Source: Actinomadura physcomitrii (lineage in GTDB: Bacteria > Actinomycetota > Actinomycetes > Streptosporangiales > Streptosporangiaceae). Taken from it: a stretch of DNA of 64,000 nt. The position numbers and the translations under genes were made by a program. The stretch is from the NCBI RefSeq assembly GCF_008923205.2, contig NZ_WBMS02000037.1, positions 1 through 64,000 of the forward strand. Reading direction: 5' to 3'. The stretch's first letter is position 1; every line of letters starts with the position of its first letter. The notes beneath the pieces were generated by a model. That model searched no databases and was not told the DNA's origin. It saw only the letters and a program-made list of their open reading frames with translations. Below are positions 27,418 through 36,094 of this stretch, in pieces.

Positions 27418-28902
27418 GTGAGCGGCATCGCCGAAGGCGGCGCGGACGGGCACCGGATCAGGCACTTCATCGGCGGCCAATGGTGCGACGCGGTCAACGG
27501 CCGCACCCATCCCGACCATGACCCCTGGACCGGCGAGGTGCTGGCAGAGGTCGCCTCAGGCGAGGCCGAGGACGCCCGCGTCGCGATCGAGGCCGCCCAC
27601 GCCGCGTTCCCCACCTGGGCCGGCCTGTCGCCCACCGACCGGCAGATCATCTTCCTGAACGCCGCCACGGTCCTGGAACGCCGCGAGGACGAGGTCATCG
27701 GCCTGCTCGCCGCCGAGACCGGCACGGGCGCCGACTTCGCGCGTAACCAGATCACCTTCTGCCTGTCCCTACTACGCCAAGCCGGCGCCCTGGCGTTCGC
27801 GCCGACCGGGCAGGTACTGCCATCCGATGTGCCGGGCACCCGAGCTTTGGCGCTACGCCGCCCGGTCGGTGTCGTCGGCGCGATCTCCGCGTGGAACGCC
27901 GCCCTCACCCTGACCGGCCGCGCCATCGTCGGCCCGATGGCGCTCGGCAACACCGTGGTCCTCAAGCCGTCGGAAGAGGCCCCCCTCGTCGGAGGCGCCC
28001 TGTGGGCGGAGATCTTCGCCGAGGCCGGGCTGCCGCCGGGCGTCCTGAACGTCGTCCTGCACGCCCCAGGCGACGCCGGGCAGATCGCGGACGAGTTCGT
28101 CACCCACCCTGACGTGCGGCGGATCAACTTCACCGGCTCCACCGTGACCGGACGGCGGCTGGCGGAGTCGGCCGCCCGATATCTCAAGCGTCCCGTTCTC
28201 CAACTCAGCGGGCACAATTCCCTCATAGTCCTGGCCGACGCCGATCTGGATTACGCCGTCGACGCCGCCGCCTATGGCGCATTCGTGCACCAGGGCGAAG
28301 TATGCATGTGCGCTCGCCGCATCCTGGTGGAACGTCCCATCGCCGAGCAGTTCACCGAGCGGTTCGTCGCCAAGGTCGCCAAACTCCCCATGGGGGACCC
28401 GCGCGATCCCGCCACCGTGCTGGGCCCGCTGATCAACCGATGGGCCGTCGCGCTGATGGCCCGCCGCATCGAGGAGGCCGTTGCGCTGGGCGCCCGGGTC
28501 CTGGCCGGCGGCACCGCCCAGCCTCCCTGCTTCCCCGCCACCGTCCTCACCGACGTCCCGGAAGAGGCCGAACTCGCCTTCGAGGAGACGTTCGGCCCTA
28601 TCGCCCTGCTGGAGACCGTCGAGGACCGCGACCATGCGGTCGAGCGCGCCAACGCCTCCCGGTACGGCCTGACCGGCGCCATCCTGACCGGTGACACCTA
28701 CGCCGGCCTCGATCTGGCCCGGCGGCTGCAGGTCGGCATCGTCCACATCAACGACCAGCCCGTCAACGACGAACCCCACATGCCTTTCGGCGGCCTCAAG
28801 GACTCGGGATGGGGCCGGTTCGGCCTTGGCTTCGCCGCCGAGGATTTCACAGAGCTTCAGTGGGCCACTCTGCGCGACTCCCCTCGCCCGTTCTCGTTCT
28901 GA
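27418..28902 (+). CDS. Vanillin/benzaldehyde-type dehydrogenase, atypical general base
   Basis: A 494-residue aldehyde dehydrogenase from GTG 27418 (GAGGGA about ten bases upstream). It has the cofactor motifs (N-F-T-G-S-T-V-T-G), nucleophile Cys296 in H-Q-G-E-V-C-M-C-A-R-R, and H-I-N-D-Q-P-V-N-D-E as in the aromatic-aldehyde group. The normally invariant L-E-L-G-G is L-Q262-L-S-G here, so the general-base Glu is Gln (codon CAA at 28201-28203). Deacylation by water would be impaired; CoA-dependent relatives also lack this Glu. It is last in the importer operon. It may be inactive, altered in acyl acceptor, or specialised for binding. Confidence 0.85.
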   Translation: MSGIAEGGADGHRIRHFIGGQWCDAVNGRTHPDHDPWTGEVLAEVASGEAEDARVAIEAAHAAFPTWAGLSPTDRQIIFLNAATVLERREDEVIGLLAAETGTGADFARNQITFCLSLLRQAGALAFAPTGQVLPSDVPGTRALALRRPVGVVGAISAWNAALTLTGRAIVGPMALGNTVVLKPSEEAPLVGGALWAEIFAEAGLPPGVLNVVLHAPGDAGQIADEFVTHPDVRRINFTGSTVTGRRLAESAARYLKRPVLQLSGHNSLIVLADADLDYAVDAAAYGAFVHQGEVCMCARRILVERPIAEQFTERFVAKVAKLPMGDPRDPATVLGPLINRWAVALMARRIEEAVALGARVLAGGTAQPPCFPATVLTDVPEEAELAFEETFGPIALLETVEDRDHAVERANASRYGLTGAILTGDTYAGLDLARRLQVGIVHINDQPVNDEPHMPFGGLKDSGWGRFGLGFAAEDFTELQWATLRDSPRPFSF

Positions 28903-28962
28903 CCTCGGGCGCATACGGCCCGACGTCAGAGGGAATTACCGGAGTCACAGTCGCGATCGCCG

Positions 28963-29616
28963 TCATCGTCCTCTGGAAAGAACATCGGCGAGCGCGGTGG
29001 CAGGATGTCCGGTCAAGGTGGGTACGGCGTCACTGACCTGGGCGAGCTCGCTGCTCGCGATGGCGGTGTAGGTGGAGACCCAGGCGTCGACTTGCCAGTC
29101 GGGCGCACCGTAGTGTGCGCGGGACTGGTAGGCCTCCTCAACCGTCTCGGACTGATAGGTGACCGTGCGCCCGGTCGCCTTGCCCACGATGGCGGCGATC
29201 TCTTCCAGATCCAGGGACTGGGGCCCTGTGAGGTCATAGACGGCACCCTGATGGTCCTCGGCCTCTAGGAGCACCGCGGTGGCCGCGTCAGCGATGTCGT
29301 CCTGGCCGACGACGGCGGCCCGCCCCTGTCCGGCCGGCCCACGGATCACTCCGTCATCGCCGACCAACGCCGGCATGAAGTCGGCGTAGAGGTTGTCGCG
29401 AAGAAAGGTGTACGGCAGGCCACTGGAACGGATGCGCTCCTCGGTGGCCCAGTGGTCTCGGGCCAGCGTGAATGTTGCGGCGGGCGCGGCCCCGAAGAAG
29501 GAGATGTACACCAGATGCCCGACCTCGGCTTTGGCCGCCGCGTCGACGAACGCATGATGCTGCTCGACCCGATCTGCCGATTCCGAAGCCGAGACCATAA
29601 GCACCCAGCGGGTCAC
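28963..29616 (-). pseudogene. N-terminally truncated NmrA-like NAD(P)-binding protein
   Basis: The 217 residues match the middle and end of NmrA/TMR-type atypical SDRs: Q-H-H-A-F-V-D-A-A-A-K-A-E-V-G-H-L-V-Y-I-S, then L-P-Y-T-F-L-R-D-N-L-Y and D-L-T-G-P-Q-S-L. The N-terminal Rossmann G-x-x-G-x-x-G strand, about 65 residues, is missing. The sequence further upstream on this strand shows no continuation in any frame. Without the dinucleotide-binding loop it is unlikely to function. It is convergent with the aldehyde dehydrogenase. Confidence 0.65.
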
Positions 29617-30049
29617 CCACGGCTCTGCCCGTCATTGACACTCTCCCCCAAAGTGGCCAGCACGCCCATTTATACCAGAACAGGAAAAGGGCCGCCGGTG
29701 ACATAGGGGGCAACCCCACCCGGCTGAAGCCCGCGCCACAGAATCGACGCACCCCAGGTACGGAATGAGCCGGACACCATTGATGTCCCGTTCTTACCGT
29801 CACGCTTCCGGTTTGACCGTCCCAGGCGACTCCGGTCGACCAGGGTCTCGGTGTCCGAGCGGCCGCAGGGCTACCGCCGCCAGCAGATGTCAGCGCCAAG
29901 GGCAAGTTCGCGTTTCATCGTGCAGAACCGTCAGGGCGTCCGGTTTCACGGCACGGAACACCCACTTGTGAAGAATCCGCGACTTGTCCCACAGTTCCAG
30001 GAACGCAACACGGCCGTAACGGGACGGCCATCCGGAATTGGGGGCTTTT
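29617..30049. other. Gene-free region upstream of the hyuA operon
   Basis: About 430 bp without a credible gene. It separates the truncated NmrA-like gene from the large catabolic operon. The only structure I see is the promoter-like element at 29943-29995; a GGGGGC stretch just before the hyuA ATG serves as a weak ribosome-binding site. Confidence 0.5.
29943..29995 (+). promoter_or_regulatory. Candidate IclR-type element and promoter for the hyuA operon
   Basis: GTTTCACGGCACGGAAC (29943-29959), six bases, TTGTGA (29966-29971) as -35, and CACAGT at 29990-29995 as a weak -10. The CGGAAC-N6-TTG layout equals that of the two IclR promoters at 21.4 and 22.5 kb. GTTTCAC also matches the palindrome at 43054-43070. 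Symmetry of this copy is only partial. Confidence 0.4.
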
Positions 30050-32161
30050 ATGACAAGGCGGTTCTTCGTCGGCACCGACGTGGGCGGCACGTTCACCGAC
30101 CTGGTGGTGCTGGAGGACGAGAGCCCGCCGCGCCTGTTCAAGTCGCCGACGACCCCGGACGACCGCGCGGTGGGGGTGGTTTCCGCCCTGAGGTTGGCCG
30201 CCGAATCGTATCGGATGGATCTTGCTGAATTCTGTGGGTCGGTGCGCTATTTCGCGCATGGTACGACGGCTGCGACGAACGCTCTGATCGAGCGTAAAGG
30301 CGCCCCCACGGCATTGCTGACGACGCGCGGATTCACCGACACGATGGCGATTCAGCGGTCGATGACGTCGTGGGTCGGGATGGGCGCCGCCACCGGTCAC
30401 TACAGCCGGCGGCGGAATCCCGACCAGATCGTTCCGCGCGAGTGGATCGAGGGCATCAGCGAGCGGACCGACGCGGCGGGAACCGAGATCGTCGCCCTGA
30501 ACCAGGACGAGATCCGCAGCGCGCTGCGGCGGCTGCGGGCTGAAGGGGTCCGGGCGCTGGCGGTGTCGTTCCTGTGGTCGTTCGTGAACGGCGCGCATGA
30601 GACCGAGGCCGCCCGGATCGTCGCCGAGGAGTGGCCGGAGGCCTACCTGACCCTCTCGCACGAGATCGCGCCGGTCATCGGCGAGTACGAGCGGACCGCG
30701 ACCACGGTCGTCAACAGCTACCTCGGTCCCGTCATCCGCGACTACGTCGAGGGGCTGGAGAGCCGGCTGCGGGGCTCGGGCTTCGAGGGCGAGTTCTCGA
30801 TCATGGACTCCGGCGGCGGCGTCATGCGGGCCCGGGACGCCGCGCGGCGGTCGGCGTCGATGCTCACCTCCGGACCGGCGGGCGGGGTCCTGGCGTCGCT
30901 GGCCCTGGCGGAACGGCTCGGGCACCGCAACGTCATCACCTCCGACATGGGCGGCACGAGCTTCGACGTCGGTCTGATCATCGACGGCGCCCCGCTGGTC
31001 GAAAGGGTCAGCGAGGTCGGTGACCTGCACCTGGCGATGCCGCGCATCAAGGTCACCGCGATCGGCGCGGGCGGCGGGTCGATCGCGTCGGTGGACGAGT
31101 CGGGCGTGCTGGTGGTCGGCCCGGAGAGCGCCGGGTCGGTGCCTGGCCCGGCCTGCTACGGCCGCGGAGGGGACCGGCCGACGGTGACCGACGCGGACGT
31201 AGTGCTGGGGATCATCGACCCGACATACTTCCTCGGCGGCCAGATGCCGCTGGACCTGCCGTTGGCGGAGAAAGCCATCCGCGAGCACGTCGCCGGCCCG
31301 CTCGGTTTGTCGGTAGAGGAGGCCGCAGCAGGGATCCGCCGGGTCGCCGACAACCAGATGGCCGACCTGCTCCGCAAGGTCACCGTCGAGCAGGGCCACG
31401 ACCCCCGCGATTTCGTCGTGTACGCCTACGGCGGCGCGGGCCCCACCCACGCCTATGCCTACACCGAGGCGGCTGGGATCGAGACGCTGGTCGTGCCACC
31501 CACCGCCACCGTCCACTCCGCCTACGGGACGGTCATCTCCGACCGGTACCGCGCGGTGCAGGTCACCGACGTCCACCGCACACCGCCGGGTGCGGCGGAC
31601 CCGGCCGCGCACCTGAACGCCCGGACGATCGACGCCGCGCTCACCGAACTCGCCGACCAGTGCCGGGCCGACCTCGACGGGGACCCGCGGACGAGGCTGA
31701 CGCGCATCGCGTACCTGAAGTTCCGTCGCCAGTCGCACGAGTTGCCGGTGACCGTGCCCGACGGCGAGGTCAGCACCGAGGTGCTCCGCGGGGTCGTCGC
31801 CGAGTTCAAGGCGGCCTATGAGCGGATCTACGGCGCGGGTACCGCACTGCTGAGCGCGGGCATCGAACTGCACACCCTTCGGGTGGAGGGGCGGGTCAGC
31901 GTCACCGAGATCTCTGAGGCCGCGGCGGCGGGGACGACCGACCCGGACCAGGCGCGCATCGGCGAGCGGTTCGTGCACTTCCCCGAGACCGGTCGAGTCG
32001 CCACCGGGGTCTTCCGGGGCGAGGACCTGGGGCCCGGAGCCGAACTGCACGGCCCGGCGATCCTCGAGTTCGCCGGCACCACCGTCGTCCTCGGTCCAGT
32101 CCAGTCGCTGGCCGTCGACGCCGGCAACAACCTCGTCATCAACTGCAGGGGGAACGCGTGA
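30050..32161 (+). CDS. Hydantoinase/oxoprolinase A-type subunit
   Basis: A 703-residue ATP-dependent subunit of the HyuA/acetone-carboxylase-beta family, from ATG 30050. The N-terminal ASKHA-type nucleotide site is V-G-T-D-V-G-G-T-F-T-D-L, with H-G-T-T-A-A-T-N-A-L just after. The centre has S-D-M-G-G-T-S-F-D-V and G-A-G-G-G-S-I-A. The C-terminus contains Y-G-G-A-G-P-T-H-A. These subunits phosphorylate a carbonyl or lactam to allow hydrolysis or carboxylation. It overlaps hyuB by four bases (GTGA). Placement before ring-cleavage genes suggests activation of an aromatic ketone, lactam or similar substrate, but the substrate is not deducible. Confidence 0.9.
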   Translation: MTRRFFVGTDVGGTFTDLVVLEDESPPRLFKSPTTPDDRAVGVVSALRLAAESYRMDLAEFCGSVRYFAHGTTAATNALIERKGAPTALLTTRGFTDTMAIQRSMTSWVGMGAATGHYSRRRNPDQIVPREWIEGISERTDAAGTEIVALNQDEIRSALRRLRAEGVRALAVSFLWSFVNGAHETEAARIVAEEWPEAYLTLSHEIAPVIGEYERTATTVVNSYLGPVIRDYVEGLESRLRGSGFEGEFSIMDSGGGVMRARDAARRSASMLTSGPAGGVLASLALAERLGHRNVITSDMGGTSFDVGLIIDGAPLVERVSEVGDLHLAMPRIKVTAIGAGGGSIASVDESGVLVVGPESAGSVPGPACYGRGGDRPTVTDADVVLGIIDPTYFLGGQMPLDLPLAEKAIREHVAGPLGLSVEEAAAGIRRVADNQMADLLRKVTVEQGHDPRDFVVYAYGGAGPTHAYAYTEAAGIETLVVPPTATVHSAYGTVISDRYRAVQVTDVHRTPPGAADPAAHLNARTIDAALTELADQCRADLDGDPRTRLTRIAYLKFRRQSHELPVTVPDGEVSTEVLRGVVAEFKAAYERIYGAGTALLSAGIELHTLRVEGRVSVTEISEAAAAGTTDPDQARIGERFVHFPETGRVATGVFRGEDLGPGAELHGPAILEFAGTTVVLGPVQSLAVDAGNNLVINCRGNA

Positions 32162-34314
32162 CCACCATCGACCCGGTGACCTTCGAGGTCATCCGCCACC
32201 GGCTGCTGGCCATCACCGACGAGCAGGGCGCCACCCTGGCGGCGATCTCCGGCTCGACCCATGTGGTGGAGGCCAGCGACTACAACGTGGGGCTGTACCT
32301 GCCCGACGGCTCGGTCGCGGCGATGGGCCGCACGATCCTGTCGCACGCCTCCTCGATGGCCGCGATCACCCGTTCGGTCATCGCGGACTGCACCGACGAC
32401 CCCGGCATCGGCCGGGGCGACATGTTCCTGGTCAACGACCCGTGGAAGGGCACGGTGCACGCCCAGGACGTGGGCCTTGTCGCACCGATCTTCTTCGAGG
32501 GCGAGCTGCTCGCCTGGACCGGCGCGATGTGCCACATGGTCGACGTCGGCGGGATGACGCCCGGCAGCTTCTGCATCGACGCCACCGACTCCTACCAGGA
32601 GGGCCTGCAGCTCCCGCCGGTCAAGCTCGTCGAGGACGGAACGGTCCGCAGCGACGTGTGGAACGTCGTCCTGGCCCACACGCGGATGCCCGCGACGGTC
32701 AACCTGGACCTGCGTGCGCTCGTCGGCGCGAACAACACCGCCATCAGGGCGATGACGGCCCTGGCGGAGAAGTACGGCGCGCAGACCGTCCGGACGGTCA
32801 TGGCGAACCTGATCGAACTGTCGGAGCGGCGGCTGCGCAACCGCCTGGCCAAGTTGCCCGACGCCCGCCTGCACTCGCGTGCCTTCCTCGACAACGACGG
32901 CGGCCTCGGCGAGGTGTACGAGGTCGACCTCGTCCTCACCAAGCGGGGCGACACCCTGCACTTCGACTACTCGGGCTCATCGCCGCAGGTCAACGGCTAC
33001 ATCAACTGCGCACGGTCGGGAATGATGGCCGGCATCGCGGCGGCGCTGCTACCGACCCTGGCCTTCGACGCCCCATGGAACGAGGGACTGTTCCAACCCG
33101 TCGAGGTCGAGTGCCCCGAGGGCCTGATCTGCAACGCCGCCCGCCCGGCGGCCGTGAGCGGCGGCGCCCTGGAGGCCGGGTGGATGGTCGAGATGACAGC
33201 CGTGGAGTGCCTGTCCAAGCTCGCCGCCTGCTCCGACGAACTGCTGCCGGAAGCGCAGGCCGCCCCGGCGGGCGGCCCGGACAAGTTCGTCCTCACCGGA
33301 GCCGGTGAGAACGGCAAACGGCAGACCTACGTCATCATGGACTGCCTGGCGACCGGCGGTGGCGCCTACAGCCACCGGGACGGTGCCTGGACCCAGGGCC
33401 AGCACAACATCGAGCGGCAGCGGATCTCCAACGTCGAGGCCGTCGAGATGGACTCGCCGCTGCTGTACCTGTGGCGCGGCCTGGTGCCCGACTCGGGCGG
33501 GGCGGGCCGTCACCGCGGCGGCATGAGCATGGGCGCGGTCTACGCCGTCCACCGGGGACGCGACGTGACGGCGCTCAACTCCGCGCACGGCTGGGAGGCG
33601 CCCAACTCCACCGGCATCTTCGGCGGCTACCCCGGCGCGCAGAACACCCGCACGGTCGTACACGGCAGCGACGTCAAGGCGCGGCTGGCCGCCGGCGAGC
33701 TCCCGAACGTGGACGAGCTGTCGGGCGAGCGGCCCGTGATGCGCGGCAGGCAGGGCCAGTACGGGCTCGGCGAGCACGACGTCCTGGCCACCGTCCCGCA
33801 GGCGGGCGGCGGCTGGGGCGACCCCCTCGACCGGCCCGCCGCCGACCTCCAGGCGGACCTGGACCTCGGCGCGATCACGCCGGACGCGGCCGTCCGGCTG
33901 TACGGGGCGGTGCTGGCCGAGGGCCGCGTGGCGGTCGAGGAGACCGAACGGCGACGAGCCGGACTGCGTGCCGAGCGTCTGGCGTGGCCCGCAGAGCAGC
34001 CGCTGCCCGCCGCGCCCGAGGGAGCGGTAAGGCTTCATCCGCTCGGCGACAGGCTCGCGGTGCTGTCCACGGGCGAGGCCCGCTGGATCGGCTGCGCCTG
34101 CGGCGCGGTCCTCGCACCCGCGGACCAACCGTGGCGCCGTTACGCGGCCCGGCAGGTCGGCCACGACGTGCACGAGGTAGGCCATGCGACCCGGCTGAGT
34201 GGGGAGCTGGAGCTGCGCCGCTACGCCTGCCCGGCCTGCGGCACGCTGCACGCCACCGACGTGGTCCGCCGCGGCGCCGACGACCTCGACGACCTTCGCC
34301 TGCTGGAGGCGTGA
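32158..34314 (+). CDS. Hydantoinase B-type subunit with C-terminal zinc ribbon
   Basis: A 718-residue partner of HyuA. Residues 1 to about 560 are the HyuB domain (D-P-V-T-F-E-V-I-R-H-R-L, then D-M-F-L-V-N-D-P-W-K-G and G-A-G-R-H-R-G-G). The last 110 residues add I-G-C-A-C-G-A-V-L and Y-A-C-P-A-C-G-T-L-H-A-T, two Cys pairs resembling the zinc-binding gamma subunit of acetone carboxylase. This domain is usually a separate small protein or absent, so this looks like a fused beta-gamma arrangement and favours a ketone or aryl carboxylase over a simple hydantoinase. GTG start overlaps the hyuA stop. Confidence 0.85.
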   Translation: MTTIDPVTFEVIRHRLLAITDEQGATLAAISGSTHVVEASDYNVGLYLPDGSVAAMGRTILSHASSMAAITRSVIADCTDDPGIGRGDMFLVNDPWKGTVHAQDVGLVAPIFFEGELLAWTGAMCHMVDVGGMTPGSFCIDATDSYQEGLQLPPVKLVEDGTVRSDVWNVVLAHTRMPATVNLDLRALVGANNTAIRAMTALAEKYGAQTVRTVMANLIELSERRLRNRLAKLPDARLHSRAFLDNDGGLGEVYEVDLVLTKRGDTLHFDYSGSSPQVNGYINCARSGMMAGIAAALLPTLAFDAPWNEGLFQPVEVECPEGLICNAARPAAVSGGALEAGWMVEMTAVECLSKLAACSDELLPEAQAAPAGGPDKFVLTGAGENGKRQTYVIMDCLATGGGAYSHRDGAWTQGQHNIERQRISNVEAVEMDSPLLYLWRGLVPDSGGAGRHRGGMSMGAVYAVHRGRDVTALNSAHGWEAPNSTGIFGGYPGAQNTRTVVHGSDVKARLAAGELPNVDELSGERPVMRGRQGQYGLGEHDVLATVPQAGGGWGDPLDRPAADLQADLDLGAITPDAAVRLYGAVLAEGRVAVEETERRRAGLRAERLAWPAEQPLPAAPEGAVRLHPLGDRLAVLSTGEARWIGCACGAVLAPADQPWRRYAARQVGHDVHEVGHATRLSGELELRRYACPACGTLHATDVVRRGADDLDDLRLLEA

Positions 34315-35123
34315 TGGCCCGCGTCGTACTCGCCGGGGCGACCTCGCACGTGGGCGCCATCGTCAAGGACCCGCACGCCGATCCCGCCGACTCCGACGTC
34401 CTGCACGAGGCGTGGCGGCGGCTGGACGCCGACATCGCTGCCGCCGATCTGGACGGTGTCGTGCTGGTCGCCACCGACCATTACGAGACCTTCGGGCTGG
34501 ACAACTACCCGGCTTTCTGCCTCGGCATCGCCGACTCCTTCGAAGGCTGGGGCGAGTTCGGCAACCCCGGCGGCCGGGTTCCCGGCCGCCCGGAGCTGGC
34601 CGGCGAACTGCTGGGCGCGCTGACGAGAGCCGGGTTCGAGGTGGCCCGGTCGCACACCATGCGCCTGGACCACAGCTTCACGGTGCCGTGCGCGAAACTT
34701 CCGTCCGCCGTCGCCGCCGGGGTCGTGCCGCTGTTCGTCAACTGCAACACCCCGCCGCTGCCGACCCTGCGGCGCTGCCTGCAGCTCGGCAGGGCACTGC
34801 GCCAGGCGCCGGGCGACGCCCGCATCGGCGTGATCGCGACCGGCGGGCTGTCGCACTGGGTCGGGCTCCCCCGCTTCGGCGACATCAACCCCGACTTCGA
34901 CCGGGCCTTCCTGTCCCTGCTCGAACAAGGCAGGGCCGAAGAGGCGCTCGCATGGAGCGACGCCTCCATAGAGCAGGAGGCCGGCAACGGCGCGCTGGAA
35001 CTGCGGACCTGGCTGATCGCCGCAGGCGCGGCGGGCGGCGGTCCCGCACGCACCTACGCCTACCGGCCCATGCCCGCCTGGACCGTCGGCATCGGCATCG
35101 CCGCCTTCGAGGTGGCCGCATGA
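34314..35123 (+). CDS. Class III extradiol ring-cleavage dioxygenase (LigB-type)
   Basis: A 269-residue non-haem Fe(II) dioxygenase, catalytic beta subunit of a LigAB-type enzyme. The iron ligands appear as His12 in A-T-S-H-V-G and His56 in A-T-D-H-Y-E-T-F, with a Glu in N-G-A-L-E-L-R-T-W near residue 225-230. Further active-site His are in R-L-D-H-S-F-T-V-P and G-L-S-H-W-V-G. It would open a catecholic ring with O2. It starts at the last base of the hyuB stop (TGATG) and overlaps the LigA-fusion gene by four bases, so both subunits are made in register. Confidence 0.88.
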   Translation: MARVVLAGATSHVGAIVKDPHADPADSDVLHEAWRRLDADIAAADLDGVVLVATDHYETFGLDNYPAFCLGIADSFEGWGEFGNPGGRVPGRPELAGELLGALTRAGFEVARSHTMRLDHSFTVPCAKLPSAVAAGVVPLFVNCNTPPLPTLRRCLQLGRALRQAPGDARIGVIATGGLSHWVGLPRFGDINPDFDRAFLSLLEQGRAEEALAWSDASIEQEAGNGALELRTWLIAAGAAGGGPARTYAYRPMPAWTVGIGIAAFEVAA

Positions 35124-36094
35124 GCATCGTCGGCCTCAACCGGCTCGCCTGGGACCTGGAGCACCGCCCCGACCTCCCCGGCGAACTGCCGGAGACCCTC
35201 CAGCACTACCCCCTGACAGCGGTAGAGCGCCGGGCCGTGCTGAACCGGGACTCGGCCTGGCTGCTGGCGAACGGCATGAACCCGGTCGCGCTGCGCAACC
35301 TCATGGTCAGCCTCGGGGTCCCGCACAGCGCCATGTACTCCCTTCCGACACCCAAGGAGACGACCATGTGGGTGACCTTCCCCAGCGGCGGCGACGAGAT
35401 CCGCGGTTACCTGGCCCTGCCGTCCGCGACCGGCACCCCGCCCCCCGTGGTGATCATGGCGCACGAGAACCTCGGCGTGACCTCGCACCGGCAGGAGGTG
35501 ACCGAGCGGATCGCCGCGGCCGGATACGCCTGCCTGACCGTCGACCTCTACAGCCGGATCGGCGGGCGCCCGCCGCAGGACTACACCACGCCCGAGGAGC
35601 GCCGCGCCAAGGCGTTCCTGGCCGCGGCCGACGAGCAGGCCGTCCCCGACCTGGACGCGGGCCTGGACTACCTGGCCGGCCGCGGGGACGTCGACGCCTC
35701 GCGGGCGGTCGGGATCGGCTTCTGCCTCGGCGGCGGGCTGGTGCTGTCGTGGGCGACGCGCACCGACCGGCTTTCTGGCGCGGTCGCGCTGTACGGCCTG
35801 CCCGAACTCCCCCCGTCCTACAGCCCGACCGGGCACACCCGGTCCCGCATCGAAACCGCCCACACCGTCCGCTGCCCCGTGCAGGCCCACTTCGGCGGCG
35901 ACGACGAGGTGATCCCCCTCGACCAGGTGAAGCGGCTGACCGGCGCGCTTGAGCGCAGCGGCCAGGACACCGAGGTCTTCGTCTACGAGGGGGCCGGCCA
36001 CGCCTACCACGACGACACCCACCCCAACCACCACCCCCAGGCGGCCGACCTGACCTGGCAGCGCTCCCTGGAATTCTTCGAGGCCCGGCTGTGA
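35120..36094 (+). CDS. LigA-like dioxygenase subunit fused to dienelactone hydrolase
   Basis: A 324-residue protein. Residues 1 to about 75 are LigA-like (L-N-R-L-A-W-D-L, L-T-A-V-E-R-R-A-V-L, W-L-L-A-N-G-M-N-P-V-A-L), the small helical lid subunit of LigAB dioxygenases. With no stop between, residues 83-324 are a dienelactone hydrolase: nucleophile in G-F-C-L-G-G-G, Asp in F-G-G-D-D-E-V-I-P, His in G-A-G-H-A-Y-H. An in-frame ATG at 35366 is preceded at ideal distance by AAGGAG, so a free 242-residue hydrolase may also be produced. The fusion would tether lactone hydrolysis to ring cleavage. Confidence 0.82.
   Translation: MSIVGLNRLAWDLEHRPDLPGELPETLQHYPLTAVERRAVLNRDSAWLLANGMNPVALRNLMVSLGVPHSAMYSLPTPKETTMWVTFPSGGDEIRGYLALPSATGTPPPVVIMAHENLGVTSHRQEVTERIAAAGYACLTVDLYSRIGGRPPQDYTTPEERRAKAFLAAADEQAVPDLDAGLDYLAGRGDVDASRAVGIGFCLGGGLVLSWATRTDRLSGAVALYGLPELPPSYSPTGHTRSRIETAHTVRCPVQAHFGGDDEVIPLDQVKRLTGALERSGQDTEVFVYEGAGHAYHDDTHPNHHPQAADLTWQRSLEFFEARL
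35354..35368 (+). promoter_or_regulatory. Internal ribosome-binding site and ATG within the fusion
   Basis: AAGGAG at 35354-35359 lies six bases before an in-frame ATG at 35366, at the domain boundary. This is a better site than most gene starts in the operon and suggests internal initiation of a stand-alone dienelactone hydrolase. Confidence 0.6.
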
